The notes below the pieces were generated by a model, which worked only from the letters and a program-made list of their open reading frames with translations, had not been told where the DNA came from and did not search any database. A program made the position numbers and the translations under genes. A stretch of 64,000 nucleotides of DNA. It comes from CBEUVQ01 sp965546615. Its GTDB lineage: Bacteria; Bacillota; Desulfotomaculia; Desulfotomaculales; Desulfohalotomaculaceae. Below, piece by piece: positions 17,966-25,438 of this stretch (position 1 is its first letter; each line of letters opens with the position of its first letter). The stretch is taken from assembly GCA_965546615.1 (NCBI GenBank), contig CBEUVQ010000002.1, positions 49,576 to 113,575 of the forward strand, read 5' to 3'.

Positions 17966-18664
17966 CTAAATCAATCCTTCAGCTTTTAAACTGACAAATT
18001 TATTATCTCCAATTATTAAATGATCTAAGACGGAAATACCCAAAATTTCACCGCCTTCGATAATCCGTTTGGTAATAGCGATGTCTTCCCGACTCGGCGT
18101 CGGGTCACCGCTGGGGTGATTATGTGCAACAATCACGTGTGCAGCACTCTTTTTTACAGCAATTTTGAAAAGCTCCCGCGGATGGACCATTGAAGAATTG
18201 AGCGTGCCCACGCTGATTGTTTCCACTGCAAGCACTTGATTTTTGGTGTTTAATAAAATTGCCCGAAAATGCTCCCGATCAAGATGACGCATCTCTTCCA
18301 TTACCACGCCGGCCGCATCATCCGGTGACTGAACAGTCGGCCTTTCAGCAGTTGGCAAAAGCATTAATCTGCGGCTTAATTCTAAAGCTGCTTTTATCTG
18401 CACCGCCTTAACCTGTCCCACACCCCTCACCGCTGCCAACTCTTCAATAGAAGCTTGTAAAAGGCCGGCTAAATCTTTAAACTCAACAAAAAGTCTTTCT
18501 GCTAAATCCATTGCGGATGCATTTTTTGTTCCTGTTCTCAATAAAATTGCTAAAAGTTCCGTGTTTGACAATGAAGCCGCACCATTGGCAATAAGCCGTT
18601 CCCTTGGCCGAAGTTCAGCCGGTAATTTTTTTAACGGTAGGTATTGCAATGTTCCATCCCTCAC
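17966..18664 (-). CDS. radC: RadC family JAB-domain protein
   Basis: A 232-residue RadC protein with an N-terminal helix-hairpin-helix-like region and a C-terminal JAB/MPN domain holding the zinc motif VAHNHPSGDPTPSREDI. Despite its name, a role in DNA repair is not established. It sits between maf and mreB, as in Bacillus. I chose the GTG at 18664, although its ribosome-binding site is weak; a later start is possible, since the family core begins at LPAELRPRERL. Confidence 0.93.
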   Translation of the reverse strand: MRDGTLQYLPLKKLPAELRPRERLIANGAASLSNTELLAILLRTGTKNASAMDLAERLFVEFKDLAGLLQASIEELAAVRGVGQVKAVQIKAALELSRRLMLLPTAERPTVQSPDDAAGVVMEEMRHLDREHFRAILLNTKNQVLAVETISVGTLNSSMVHPRELFKIAVKKSAAHVIVAHNHPSGDPTPSREDIAITKRIIEGGEILGISVLDHLIIGDNKFVSLKAEGLI

Positions 18665-18681
18665 AAAAATCCAAATTGCAA

Positions 18682-19272
18682 CTATCCTAACCGACTGCTT
18701 TCGTTAAGTACATTGTAATCAAATTTTTTTAATACATCAGCTAAACGTTCCAGCGGTAAACCAACCACATTGCTGTAACAGCCTTCGATGCCTTCTATAA
18801 AAACAGAAGCCAAACCTTGAATGGCGTATGCCCCGGCCTTGCCAAAAGGCTCACCGCTGGCAATATATGTATTGATTTCATCGGCGCTCAAACTTTTAAA
18901 TTTAACTTTGGTTCGTTGGTGAGTAACGATAGTTTTCCTGCTTTGACAATCAATCACCGCTACCCCACTGTAAACGTCGTGGGTACTGCCCTGCAGCATG
19001 TGCAGCATCTCTCTGGCATGCGCTTCATCTTTCGGTTTCCCTAAAATTTTGTTTTGATAAGCAACAATGGTATCCGAACCAATTACCAATCCTAAGCTGC
19101 GTTCATCTGCTACCGCCCGGGCTTTTCGTTCAGCCAACAGCTCAACCACCCGATACGGTTCTGTATCCGGTGGTACATCTTCTGATACCGGTTTAATAAC
19201 TACTTCAAAGGACAGCCCAAGGCTGTTCAGCAAATCCTGACGCCTGGGTGAAGAAGAAGCTAATATCAGCAA
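18682..19272 (-). CDS. maf: Maf family nucleotide pyrophosphatase
   Basis: Maf proteins hydrolyse non-canonical or modified nucleoside triphosphates (such as dTTP, UTP and m5U triphosphates) and have been linked to septum arrest in Bacillus. The 196-residue protein begins LILASSSPRRQDLL, the family signature, and has GSDTIV and the KPKDEAHAREML stretch. The TTG start at 19272 is nine bases after AGGAGG. It lies between the DUF4321 gene and radC. Confidence 0.94.
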   Translation of the reverse strand: MLILASSSPRRQDLLNSLGLSFEVVIKPVSEDVPPDTEPYRVVELLAERKARAVADERSLGLVIGSDTIVAYQNKILGKPKDEAHAREMLHMLQGSTHDVYSGVAVIDCQSRKTIVTHQRTKVKFKSLSADEINTYIASGEPFGKAGAYAIQGLASVFIEGIEGCYSNVVGLPLERLADVLKKFDYNVLNESSRLG

Positions 19273-19284
19273 AGGAAAAACCTC

Positions 19285-19542
19285 CTAAAGTTTCCGGTAG
19301 CTTAAGTATCCCAAAAACAATCCTAAAGCAGTAAAAGGCCCGGCTTGTAAATGGAAGCTAAAATTTATACTAAAAAAGTCCATATTCACACCGACAGTTT
19401 TTATCCCAGTGTCAATAAAATTTTTCAAGAACGGAAGCACAGGAGCAGCCGCCGCTCCGACAGCGCTGCCGGCAACACCCCCGGCAATTAAAAGCAGCAG
19501 CAAAACCCAGGGATTTTTGGCCCCTCCAGTCATTCTAGCCAT
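19285..19542 (-). CDS. DUF4321 small membrane protein
   Basis: An 85-residue protein with a first membrane segment (WVLLLLLIAGGVAGSAVGAAA) and a second near the end (PFTALGLFLGYLSY). The sequence fits the DUF4321 family found beside maf in many Clostridia; function is unknown. ATG at 19542 is preferred because GGAGGTG lies just upstream; a GTG at 19548 overlaps that site. Confidence 0.75.
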   Translation of the reverse strand: MARMTGGAKNPWVLLLLLIAGGVAGSAVGAAAAPVLPFLKNFIDTGIKTVGVNMDFFSINFSFHLQAGPFTALGLFLGYLSYRKL

Positions 19543-19737
19543 AAGCACCTCCGCGCAAGTTTTCTATATCAGTTTACCACCGCCGCCAAATACAGACAAG
19601 TTCTAAGAGGCTTTTTGCAATAACAGTGCAGATAATATTTTTTAATCCTTATTTTAGCAGCAGTTTATCACTTACCTCACACTAAATTAGGCAAGAAATT
19701 ATTTTTCCCTGCTTAAAAATCACATATTATACCGCAA

Positions 19738-19774
19738 ATAACAGCGGGGTGATTGACATCACCCCGCTGTTATT
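19738..19774 (-). terminator. rex terminator
   Basis: A perfect 16-bp stem (AATAACAGCGGGGTGA and its complement) with a six-base loop lies at the rex stop. The T-tract is short on the minus strand. The preceding 190 bp up to DUF4321 hold nothing else I can identify. Confidence 0.7.
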
Positions 19775-20408
19775 AACTGTTATTTTTTAATGTTAAGTTA
19801 AATGTTAAAATTTCCAGTTTTACTGATAAGTCAACGTTGCGCACCTCAACATCCTTGGGAACACTGAGCGTAATCGGAGCAAAGTTCAAAATCCCTTGAA
19901 TGCCGTTTTTCACAAAAAAATCTGCCACTTCTTGAGCCGCTCTTGCGGGAACGGCGATTATTCCAATCCGCACATCTTTTTCTTTAATAACCTCAGGCAT
20001 TTCTTCTAAAGGCTGTACCACAATATCAGCAATTCTTTTACCTATTTTTGTCAAGTCATTGTCAAAAACAGCTACGATATTGAATCCTCGGTCTTTAAAT
20101 TCGCGATATGTAACTAAAGCAGAACCCATATTACCGGCCCCAACCAAAATTAAATCCCAAGGTTCGGTTAATCCCAATATCTTAACGGTATAGCGAATTA
20201 AATCTTTAACATTGTAGCCAACACCCCGGGTACCAAACTCACCAAAATAGGCTAAGTCTTTTCGCACTTGGGCAGGACTTACACCCACACCTTCCGCAAT
20301 TTCGCCTGAGGATACCGTGGTGATCCCTTTTTTATCCAAACGCTTTAAAAATCTAGAATAGATCGACAGCCTGGTTACTGTGGCTTCAGGTATCTTTAGT
20401 ACTTTCAC
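19773..20408 (-). CDS. rex: redox-sensing transcriptional repressor Rex
   Basis: Rex senses the NADH/NAD ratio and represses fermentation and respiration genes. The 211-residue protein has an N-terminal winged helix (about 1-75, with GVSPAQVRKDLAYFGEFGTRG) and a Rossmann domain with GAGNMGSAL binding NAD. It starts at GTG (20408) eight bases after AGAGG. I found no clear Rex operator in its own upstream region. It is monocistronic by its own terminator. Confidence 0.96.
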   Translation of the reverse strand: MKVLKIPEATVTRLSIYSRFLKRLDKKGITTVSSGEIAEGVGVSPAQVRKDLAYFGEFGTRGVGYNVKDLIRYTVKILGLTEPWDLILVGAGNMGSALVTYREFKDRGFNIVAVFDNDLTKIGKRIADIVVQPLEEMPEVIKEKDVRIGIIAVPARAAQEVADFFVKNGIQGILNFAPITLSVPKDVEVRNVDLSVKLEILTFNLTLKNNS

Positions 20409-20543
20409 CTCGGTGGCCTCTCTTTCTTCTTTTTATACTATAATAAGACAAGTACTTCGCAAATACTATTTCCTATATCTATTATAATAGTAAAATCGCC
20501 TTCTGAAAAGCAAAAAGTGAAAATCATTGCTAACGCCTTTTGT

Positions 20544-20774
20544 TTAGATCAGCATTTCATCCAAATACTGAATGATCGGATTAAACATTTTTTCTACCGC
20601 TGCTACCGGGTTGAGCAGTTTTATATCAAAAACTATGCCAAAACTTAAGATCATTGCCACTATCATTAATACGCTATAAGCTATTAGTTCCCGCCAAAGT
20701 TCTTTTTTAATCATATCCCGCACTTGTACGGTAATAAGTACCGCAAAAAACAGTACCAACCCTATAAATTCCAT
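20544..20774 (-). CDS. small membrane protein downstream of gerC
   Basis: I do not recognise a named family. The 76-residue protein has two hydrophobic segments (GLVLFFAVLITVQV and AYSVLMIVAMILSFGIVF) separated by a short charged loop. It starts nine bases after the gerC stop with GGGGG upstream, so it belongs to the gerA-gerC transcript. Small membrane subunits such as GerD-like or 2TM 'GerQ/D-type' partners have been seen near some germinant receptors, and a similar helper role is an inference from position. Confidence 0.6.
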   Translation of the reverse strand: MEFIGLVLFFAVLITVQVRDMIKKELWRELIAYSVLMIVAMILSFGIVFDIKLLNPVAAVEKMFNPIIQYLDEMLI

Positions 20775-20783
20775 TTCTGCCCC

Positions 20784-22025
20784 CTAATCTGTAATTGCTT
20801 TTATCGGTTTAGATACCAAACCGGTGCGCGGTACCACAGCTTTCACATTAATCACCGCTTCTACCGTAGGATAAATTTCATACCATTTTTCGGAAATCTG
20901 CCGCCAATAATCAGGATATTGGCGATAAACCGCCCGCCCAAAGCCAAACACGTCAGCCCCATAATGCTGCTGGGCTTTCTCCAGCGCCAGCATAATGTCC
21001 CGCTTAATCGCTTTCTGCAAAGCGCTTTCCAGCTTAGAAATATTTTCCGGTTTAGACAAATCAAGATAGGTGCGAACTTCGTCAACATTCGCTTCCGCCT
21101 CAACATCAATATTGATTATTATGCGGCCGTCCGAAGTAATCTGTGTTTTTTGTTTAGATACTCCTTTTATCACCTCTAAAGCAATATTACCAATTCCCCC
21201 ATCGACAGCAACATTATAAATTCCCCCTTTTAAACCTTCATTCACCCATAAAAGCCCCCGCGATTCCTCTTTATTTAACCACCCCACCATTTTGCCTTTT
21301 TTAAACACAGCGGTGCGGGCAACGTTAATTTCATTCACTTCATTCTGTTCACCCGCTGCCTGCGCTTGAGAAAGTGCCTGCTTGTCTGATTTATTTACAC
21401 TTATATCCAACCCGGCGGTAAAGGCATCTACTCCTTTACCGGAAAACAGTTCTAAAAATTCACCCAACTGATTGACAGCATATACCGGATTGCGGTCTTG
21501 TTCTTTAATAATCCCGGTGATGCGCTGCGCCACTGAAGGATCTAAAGGATGAGGAATAATAAGCAGCTCATTTAAATCGGTTTCCTTATTGGCAATTAAA
21601 ATATAGTTACTGCGCCGAATTTGCGGGTTGCGGTCAAAAAAATCTATTAAATCTTCAATTCCGGATCTAGCCACTTCTTCTGACATAATCACAACCTGAT
21701 TGTGCGAAAAATACAACTCTCGGGGGATAGAAGAATTCATTGTTCTGATGGCGTCAAAAACCGTTTTGCCGCTGGCGGAAACATTGTGATACGGTTCCAA
21801 CGGACTGACACCACTGCTGCTCATGTTACTGCTCCCGCCGGCCATCGCTTTGGGGTTAATTATCTGCAGGCTGACGCGCACATTATCATCTTTGGATTTA
21901 TCCAGCGCAATCAGCGTTACAATGGCCAGCTGCTCTACCTCCACCCGATCCCAGCAGCCCGTTTGCGTGCAAATGAGCAAAACTACCAATAAAAAACAAA
22001 TAAACTTATTTCTTTTTATGCGCAC
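20784..22025 (-). CDS. gerC: germinant receptor lipoprotein, Ger(x)C family
   Basis: GerC is the lipoprotein subunit of spore germinant receptors in the inner spore membrane. The 413-residue protein has a signal peptide (FICFLLVVLLICTQTG) and lipobox with Cys in TQTGCWDRVE, the standard GerC start. The probable start is GTG at 22025, which overlaps the gerA 3' end by 20 bp; an upstream ATG is possible. It lies directly behind gerA, but the usual gerB between them is missing and lies 6 kb upstream on the same strand. Confidence 0.9.
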   Translation of the reverse strand: MRIKRNKFICFLLVVLLICTQTGCWDRVEVEQLAIVTLIALDKSKDDNVRVSLQIINPKAMAGGSSNMSSSGVSPLEPYHNVSASGKTVFDAIRTMNSSIPRELYFSHNQVVIMSEEVARSGIEDLIDFFDRNPQIRRSNYILIANKETDLNELLIIPHPLDPSVAQRITGIIKEQDRNPVYAVNQLGEFLELFSGKGVDAFTAGLDISVNKSDKQALSQAQAAGEQNEVNEINVARTAVFKKGKMVGWLNKEESRGLLWVNEGLKGGIYNVAVDGGIGNIALEVIKGVSKQKTQITSDGRIIINIDVEAEANVDEVRTYLDLSKPENISKLESALQKAIKRDIMLALEKAQQHYGADVFGFGRAVYRQYPDYWRQISEKWYEIYPTVEAVINVKAVVPRTGLVSKPIKAITD

Positions 22026-23844
22026 GCCTGGTACGCCTTTTTTTTGTTTGATGATTTTGCTCATTTTGCTGCTGTTCACCATCGGACAGTTCTCCCTCCC
22101 GTTGGTTTGATTTCATCTGCATGCTTTCCGCTTTCCTCTGCCGTTCCAGCTGCCAATCACTTCTCTTTTTATCATCTGCGCTGCCATCAGCATTTCTCTG
22201 TTCATCCAGCTTATTTTGCCACGGACCGGGCATCATATTTTTTTTCATGCGGAAGGGATTAGCTTTTGCTAATTCATCCGGCCGTCTCTGCATCGCCCAC
22301 CAAGGAAGACGTACCAATGCATCCCGCATCCCGGAGCGGTGGTAAGGTGCAAACGGACTCATATAAGGCACACCAAAACTGCGCAAACTGCACATGTGCA
22401 CTAAAATTACCAAAAAACCGGCCATAATGCCAAACAGCCCCAGTGTACTGGCCAAAATCATCATTGGAAAACGCAGTATACGCATAGTAATGGCAATATT
22501 AAATGCGGGATTAACAAAAGATGCAATCCCGGTCACTGCAACAATAATTACCATCAGCGGCGAAACAATACCGGCAGTAACCGCAGCTTCACCCACAACC
22601 AGCGCACCGACAATACTTACTGCCTGCCCTACCGGGCGGGGCAGGCGCAGGCCCGCTTCCCGCAGCAGTTCAAAACTTATTTCCATCAGCATCGCTTCAA
22701 CCAACGCCGGAAAAGGCACCCCTTCCCGGCTGGCAGCAATTCTAATTAAGAGCGATGTCGGAATCATTTCTTGGTGAAAAGTTGTAATCGCAATATACAG
22801 CGAAGGCAGCACCAGCGAAGCTATCAACGCCACATAGCGCAGCACCCGGACAAAAAGGCCGATCAGATAACGTTCGTAATAATCTTCCGGAGATTGCATA
22901 AAAGAAACAAACTCCGCCGGAACAACAAGCACAAAAGGTGTATTATCAGTAAATATTGCCACTCGCCCACTCATTACCGCCTCAGCCACTCGGTCGGGCC
23001 GCTCGGTGTGGTTAACCAGCGGAAAAGGCGAAAGCGGTGCATCTTCAATTAATTCCTCAATGTAACCGCTTTCTAACACCCCGTCAATTTCAATCCGGCT
23101 GAGCCGCTTTTTTACTTCTTCCACCAGCTTAGGATCGGCCAAACCTCGCACGTATCCAATGGCAACATTAGTATTACTGACTTCACCAATGGTCATCTGC
23201 TGCAAAATAAAGTTAGGTGACTGCACCCTTCTGCGCACCATTACGGTGTTAGTACGTAGGTTTTCGGTAAAACCTTCGCGCGGGCCGCGTACCAGGCCTT
23301 CAGTCACCGGCTCTTGAATGCTTCGAACATCAAACCCCTTAATGCTGATGATTAATGCCTTTTTATGGCCATCCAGCAGCAGTACGGCATCCCCATAAAG
23401 CATGCCGGAAAAAACCTGTTTATAATTATCTGCAATACGCACATCGGCAGCAGTTAATAAGCTGGCGGCAACATGTTCAAAAGGCACGCCGCCGTCCGGT
23501 CCGTTGCCGGCAGTTTCTTTATTCTTCATCAGCGGCTTTAAAATCGCTTTATGCAGCATGTCGGTATCGGTCATGCCATCGAGGTAAGCAATTGCCGCCT
23601 CCGCATTTCCACTGGGACCGATATCAAACTTTCTGATTACAAAATCACTGCTGTCAGCCATAATTATGCGCAGCACATCAATATTTACATCCAACCTGCT
23701 GTCAATTTCCATGCGATCCAGTTCATCGTCCTGAAAAACATGATTGAACTGTTCAGCGGGTATTTGCAGCGTTTTTTTTGTTTTCCGTGGTTTTTTTAAT
23801 TTGGGCATAAAGCCCAACATTTTTTTCAGCGCATCTTTTTGCAT
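22006..23844 (-). CDS. gerA: germinant receptor subunit GerA
   Basis: GerA is the large subunit of nutrient germinant receptors. The 612-residue protein has a soluble N-terminal region (about 1-270), then several membrane segments, with the family signatures PFPALVEAMLMEISFELLRE, RPVGQAVSIVGALVVG and CSLRSFGVPYMSPFAP, and a Gln/Lys-rich hydrophilic tail. The ATG at 23844 is chosen because GGAGGGC lies seven T's upstream; that spacer and site are also the end of the folC terminator hairpin. Expression in the developing spore is expected. Confidence 0.93.
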   Translation of the reverse strand: MQKDALKKMLGFMPKLKKPRKTKKTLQIPAEQFNHVFQDDELDRMEIDSRLDVNIDVLRIIMADSSDFVIRKFDIGPSGNAEAAIAYLDGMTDTDMLHKAILKPLMKNKETAGNGPDGGVPFEHVAASLLTAADVRIADNYKQVFSGMLYGDAVLLLDGHKKALIISIKGFDVRSIQEPVTEGLVRGPREGFTENLRTNTVMVRRRVQSPNFILQQMTIGEVSNTNVAIGYVRGLADPKLVEEVKKRLSRIEIDGVLESGYIEELIEDAPLSPFPLVNHTERPDRVAEAVMSGRVAIFTDNTPFVLVVPAEFVSFMQSPEDYYERYLIGLFVRVLRYVALIASLVLPSLYIAITTFHQEMIPTSLLIRIAASREGVPFPALVEAMLMEISFELLREAGLRLPRPVGQAVSIVGALVVGEAAVTAGIVSPLMVIIVAVTGIASFVNPAFNIAITMRILRFPMMILASTLGLFGIMAGFLVILVHMCSLRSFGVPYMSPFAPYHRSGMRDALVRLPWWAMQRRPDELAKANPFRMKKNMMPGPWQNKLDEQRNADGSADDKKRSDWQLERQRKAESMQMKSNQREGELSDGEQQQNEQNHQTKKRRTRRAHKKK

Positions 23845-23889
23845 AAAAAAAGCCCTCCAATAATAACCCATGCTTATTATTGGTAGGGC
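23845..23889 (-). terminator. folC terminator overlapping gerA ribosome-binding site
   Basis: On the minus strand GCCCTACCAATAATAA (23889-23874) pairs with TTATTATTGGAGGGC (23866-23852) around a 7-nt loop, followed by seven T's. The 5' arm includes the end of folC, including its stop. The 3' arm contains the gerA Shine-Dalgarno, and the T-tract is the spacer to the gerA ATG. Confidence 0.9.
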
Positions 23890-23904
23890 TTGTTTATTTT
23901 ATGT
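23875..23904 (-). promoter_or_regulatory. candidate sigma-G/F promoter for gerA
   Basis: ACATA (23904-23900), 18 bp, then AATAATA (23881-23875) approximate the forespore pattern GHATR-18-CATXHTA. Initiation about seven bases later would fall in the terminator loop. Only one mismatch is seen in each element, but such short motifs occur by chance. Confidence 0.4.
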
Positions 23905-25199
23905 AGCTTAAGCAAATATTCCCTGGCTTCCGCCAGCATATACAGTGATCCGGTGATGCACAGCACATCACATGGCCCGGCCAGATTCAGCCCGGTTTTT
24001 ACCGCCTCATCAATCTGCTCGCAAACAGCTACGGTGTCCACATGTTTTTTTGCCCACTGGGCTGCTTTTTGCCAATCACCGGCGCGGGGAGAATTAGGTT
24101 TGGTAACCACCGCCGCATCCGCCAGCGGCAGCAGGATGTTAATCACCTTTTGACGTTCCTTATCCGCCAGCATACCAAGCAGCATTACAATTCGCTTATT
24201 AGGAAAATATTGCTTTAAAGCAGCCGCTAACGCCTCCGCCCCGCCGACATTGTGTGCACCGTCCAGTACCGCTGTTGGTTCGCCGGGCACAATTTCAAAA
24301 CGTCCCGGCCAAGTCACATTGGCTAAGCCACGGCGGATATCATCGGGCGAGATGACGCCGCCCTGCTCCGTTACCCATTCCAACGCAGCAACAGCGGTGG
24401 CAGCATTAATTTGTTGATGCTCACCCAACAGCGGCAAAAAGATGTTGGGGTAGACGCTTCGCCGGCCTTTAATTGTCAAATACTGCCCGGAAATATCGGC
24501 ATTGTGCATAAGCCGCTGCCAAGTTACCTGCTTCCCCACCACCGTCAGCGGTGCGGCATGCTTGGCTGCAGCTTTTTCAATTACCTGCTGTACTTCCGGC
24601 TGCCCTGCTGCAGTAACCAGCGGAACGCGCGGTTTGATGATACCTGCTTTCACCTGCGCAATCTCGGTTAAAGTGCTGCCCAAGTAATCCATATGGTCCA
24701 TACTGACATTGGTAATTACCGCCACCAAAGGCCGCACCACATTTGTGGAGTCAATCTCTCCCCCCAGTCCGACTTCCAGCACAGCATAATCCACCCGCTG
24801 ACGATAAAAGTAAAGAAGTGCCAAAACGGTGCTTACTTCAAACTCAGTTGGGTGTTCATGGCCTTCTTTCACCATGCTGTCTAAATGCGGTTTTAAAAAC
24901 GCCACTAATTCAGCAATCTGCTGCTCGCTGATTTCACGGCCGTTAATGCGATAACGCTCGGTATAGCGGTGCAGGTGCGGTGAAGTAAACGTACCTGTCA
25001 GATAGCCTGCCTGCTGCAGCACTGCTGCAATCATTGCGGTTGTTGAACCTTTACCGTTGGTGCCTCCGACATGCACAACTTTTAAATACTGATGCGGATT
25101 ACCGACCCGCCTTAAAAGCTCGGTAATCCGCTCCAGACCTAAGTTAATGCCAAACTTGGTAAGGTTCTTTAAGTAATTGACAGCGTCTTGGTAATTCAT
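23877..25199 (-). CDS. folC: folylpolyglutamate synthase / dihydrofolate synthase
   Basis: FolC adds glutamate to dihydropteroate and to folates using ATP. The 440-residue protein has the Mur-ligase-like P-loop GGTNGKGSTTAMIA near residue 44, the conserved FTSPHLHRYTERYRINGR, and the second-domain signature LDGAHNVGGAEAL. It lies downstream of valS and the HicB gene in the usual valS-folC order of Firmicutes. The last codons form part of the terminator hairpin that precedes gerA. Confidence 0.96.
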   Translation of the reverse strand: MNYQDAVNYLKNLTKFGINLGLERITELLRRVGNPHQYLKVVHVGGTNGKGSTTAMIAAVLQQAGYLTGTFTSPHLHRYTERYRINGREISEQQIAELVAFLKPHLDSMVKEGHEHPTEFEVSTVLALLYFYRQRVDYAVLEVGLGGEIDSTNVVRPLVAVITNVSMDHMDYLGSTLTEIAQVKAGIIKPRVPLVTAAGQPEVQQVIEKAAAKHAAPLTVVGKQVTWQRLMHNADISGQYLTIKGRRSVYPNIFLPLLGEHQQINAATAVAALEWVTEQGGVISPDDIRRGLANVTWPGRFEIVPGEPTAVLDGAHNVGGAEALAAALKQYFPNKRIVMLLGMLADKERQKVINILLPLADAAVVTKPNSPRAGDWQKAAQWAKKHVDTVAVCEQIDEAVKTGLNLAGPCDVLCITGSLYMLAEAREYLLKLHKINKPYQ

Positions 25200-25200
25200 G

Positions 25201-25425
25201 CTAACAGTTATCTTTAATCAGCCAATCTTGAATAGTTTGGCGCATATTTTCTAACGCCTCTTGCGGAGTGGCACCAATGGTTGCGCAGCCCGGCAGGTCC
25301 GGGGTTAATGCACAATAGCGATCAGCTTCTTTATCCTTCTCAACAACGACATGCACCGTCATGTTAATGGAACCGACAAAGCTGTCATTGTCTTCTTTTA
25401 ACACGGTATCCCATTTTAAAGCCAT
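25201..25425 (-). CDS. orphan HicB-family protein
   Basis: A 74-residue protein whose residues 26-72 match the HicB antitoxin fold (YCALTPDLPGCATIGATPQE then ALENMRQTIQDWL). HicB normally neutralises the HicA mRNase, but no HicA-like gene lies next to it. It is embedded between valS (13 bp) and folC (1 bp), so it is expressed with housekeeping genes. It lacks an obvious DNA-binding C-terminal domain. A domesticated or regulatory HicB-like protein is the likely reading; function is unknown. Confidence 0.75.
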   Translation of the reverse strand: MALKWDTVLKEDNDSFVGSINMTVHVVVEKDKEADRYCALTPDLPGCATIGATPQEALENMRQTIQDWLIKDNC

Positions 25426-25438
25426 CTTCCGACACTCC

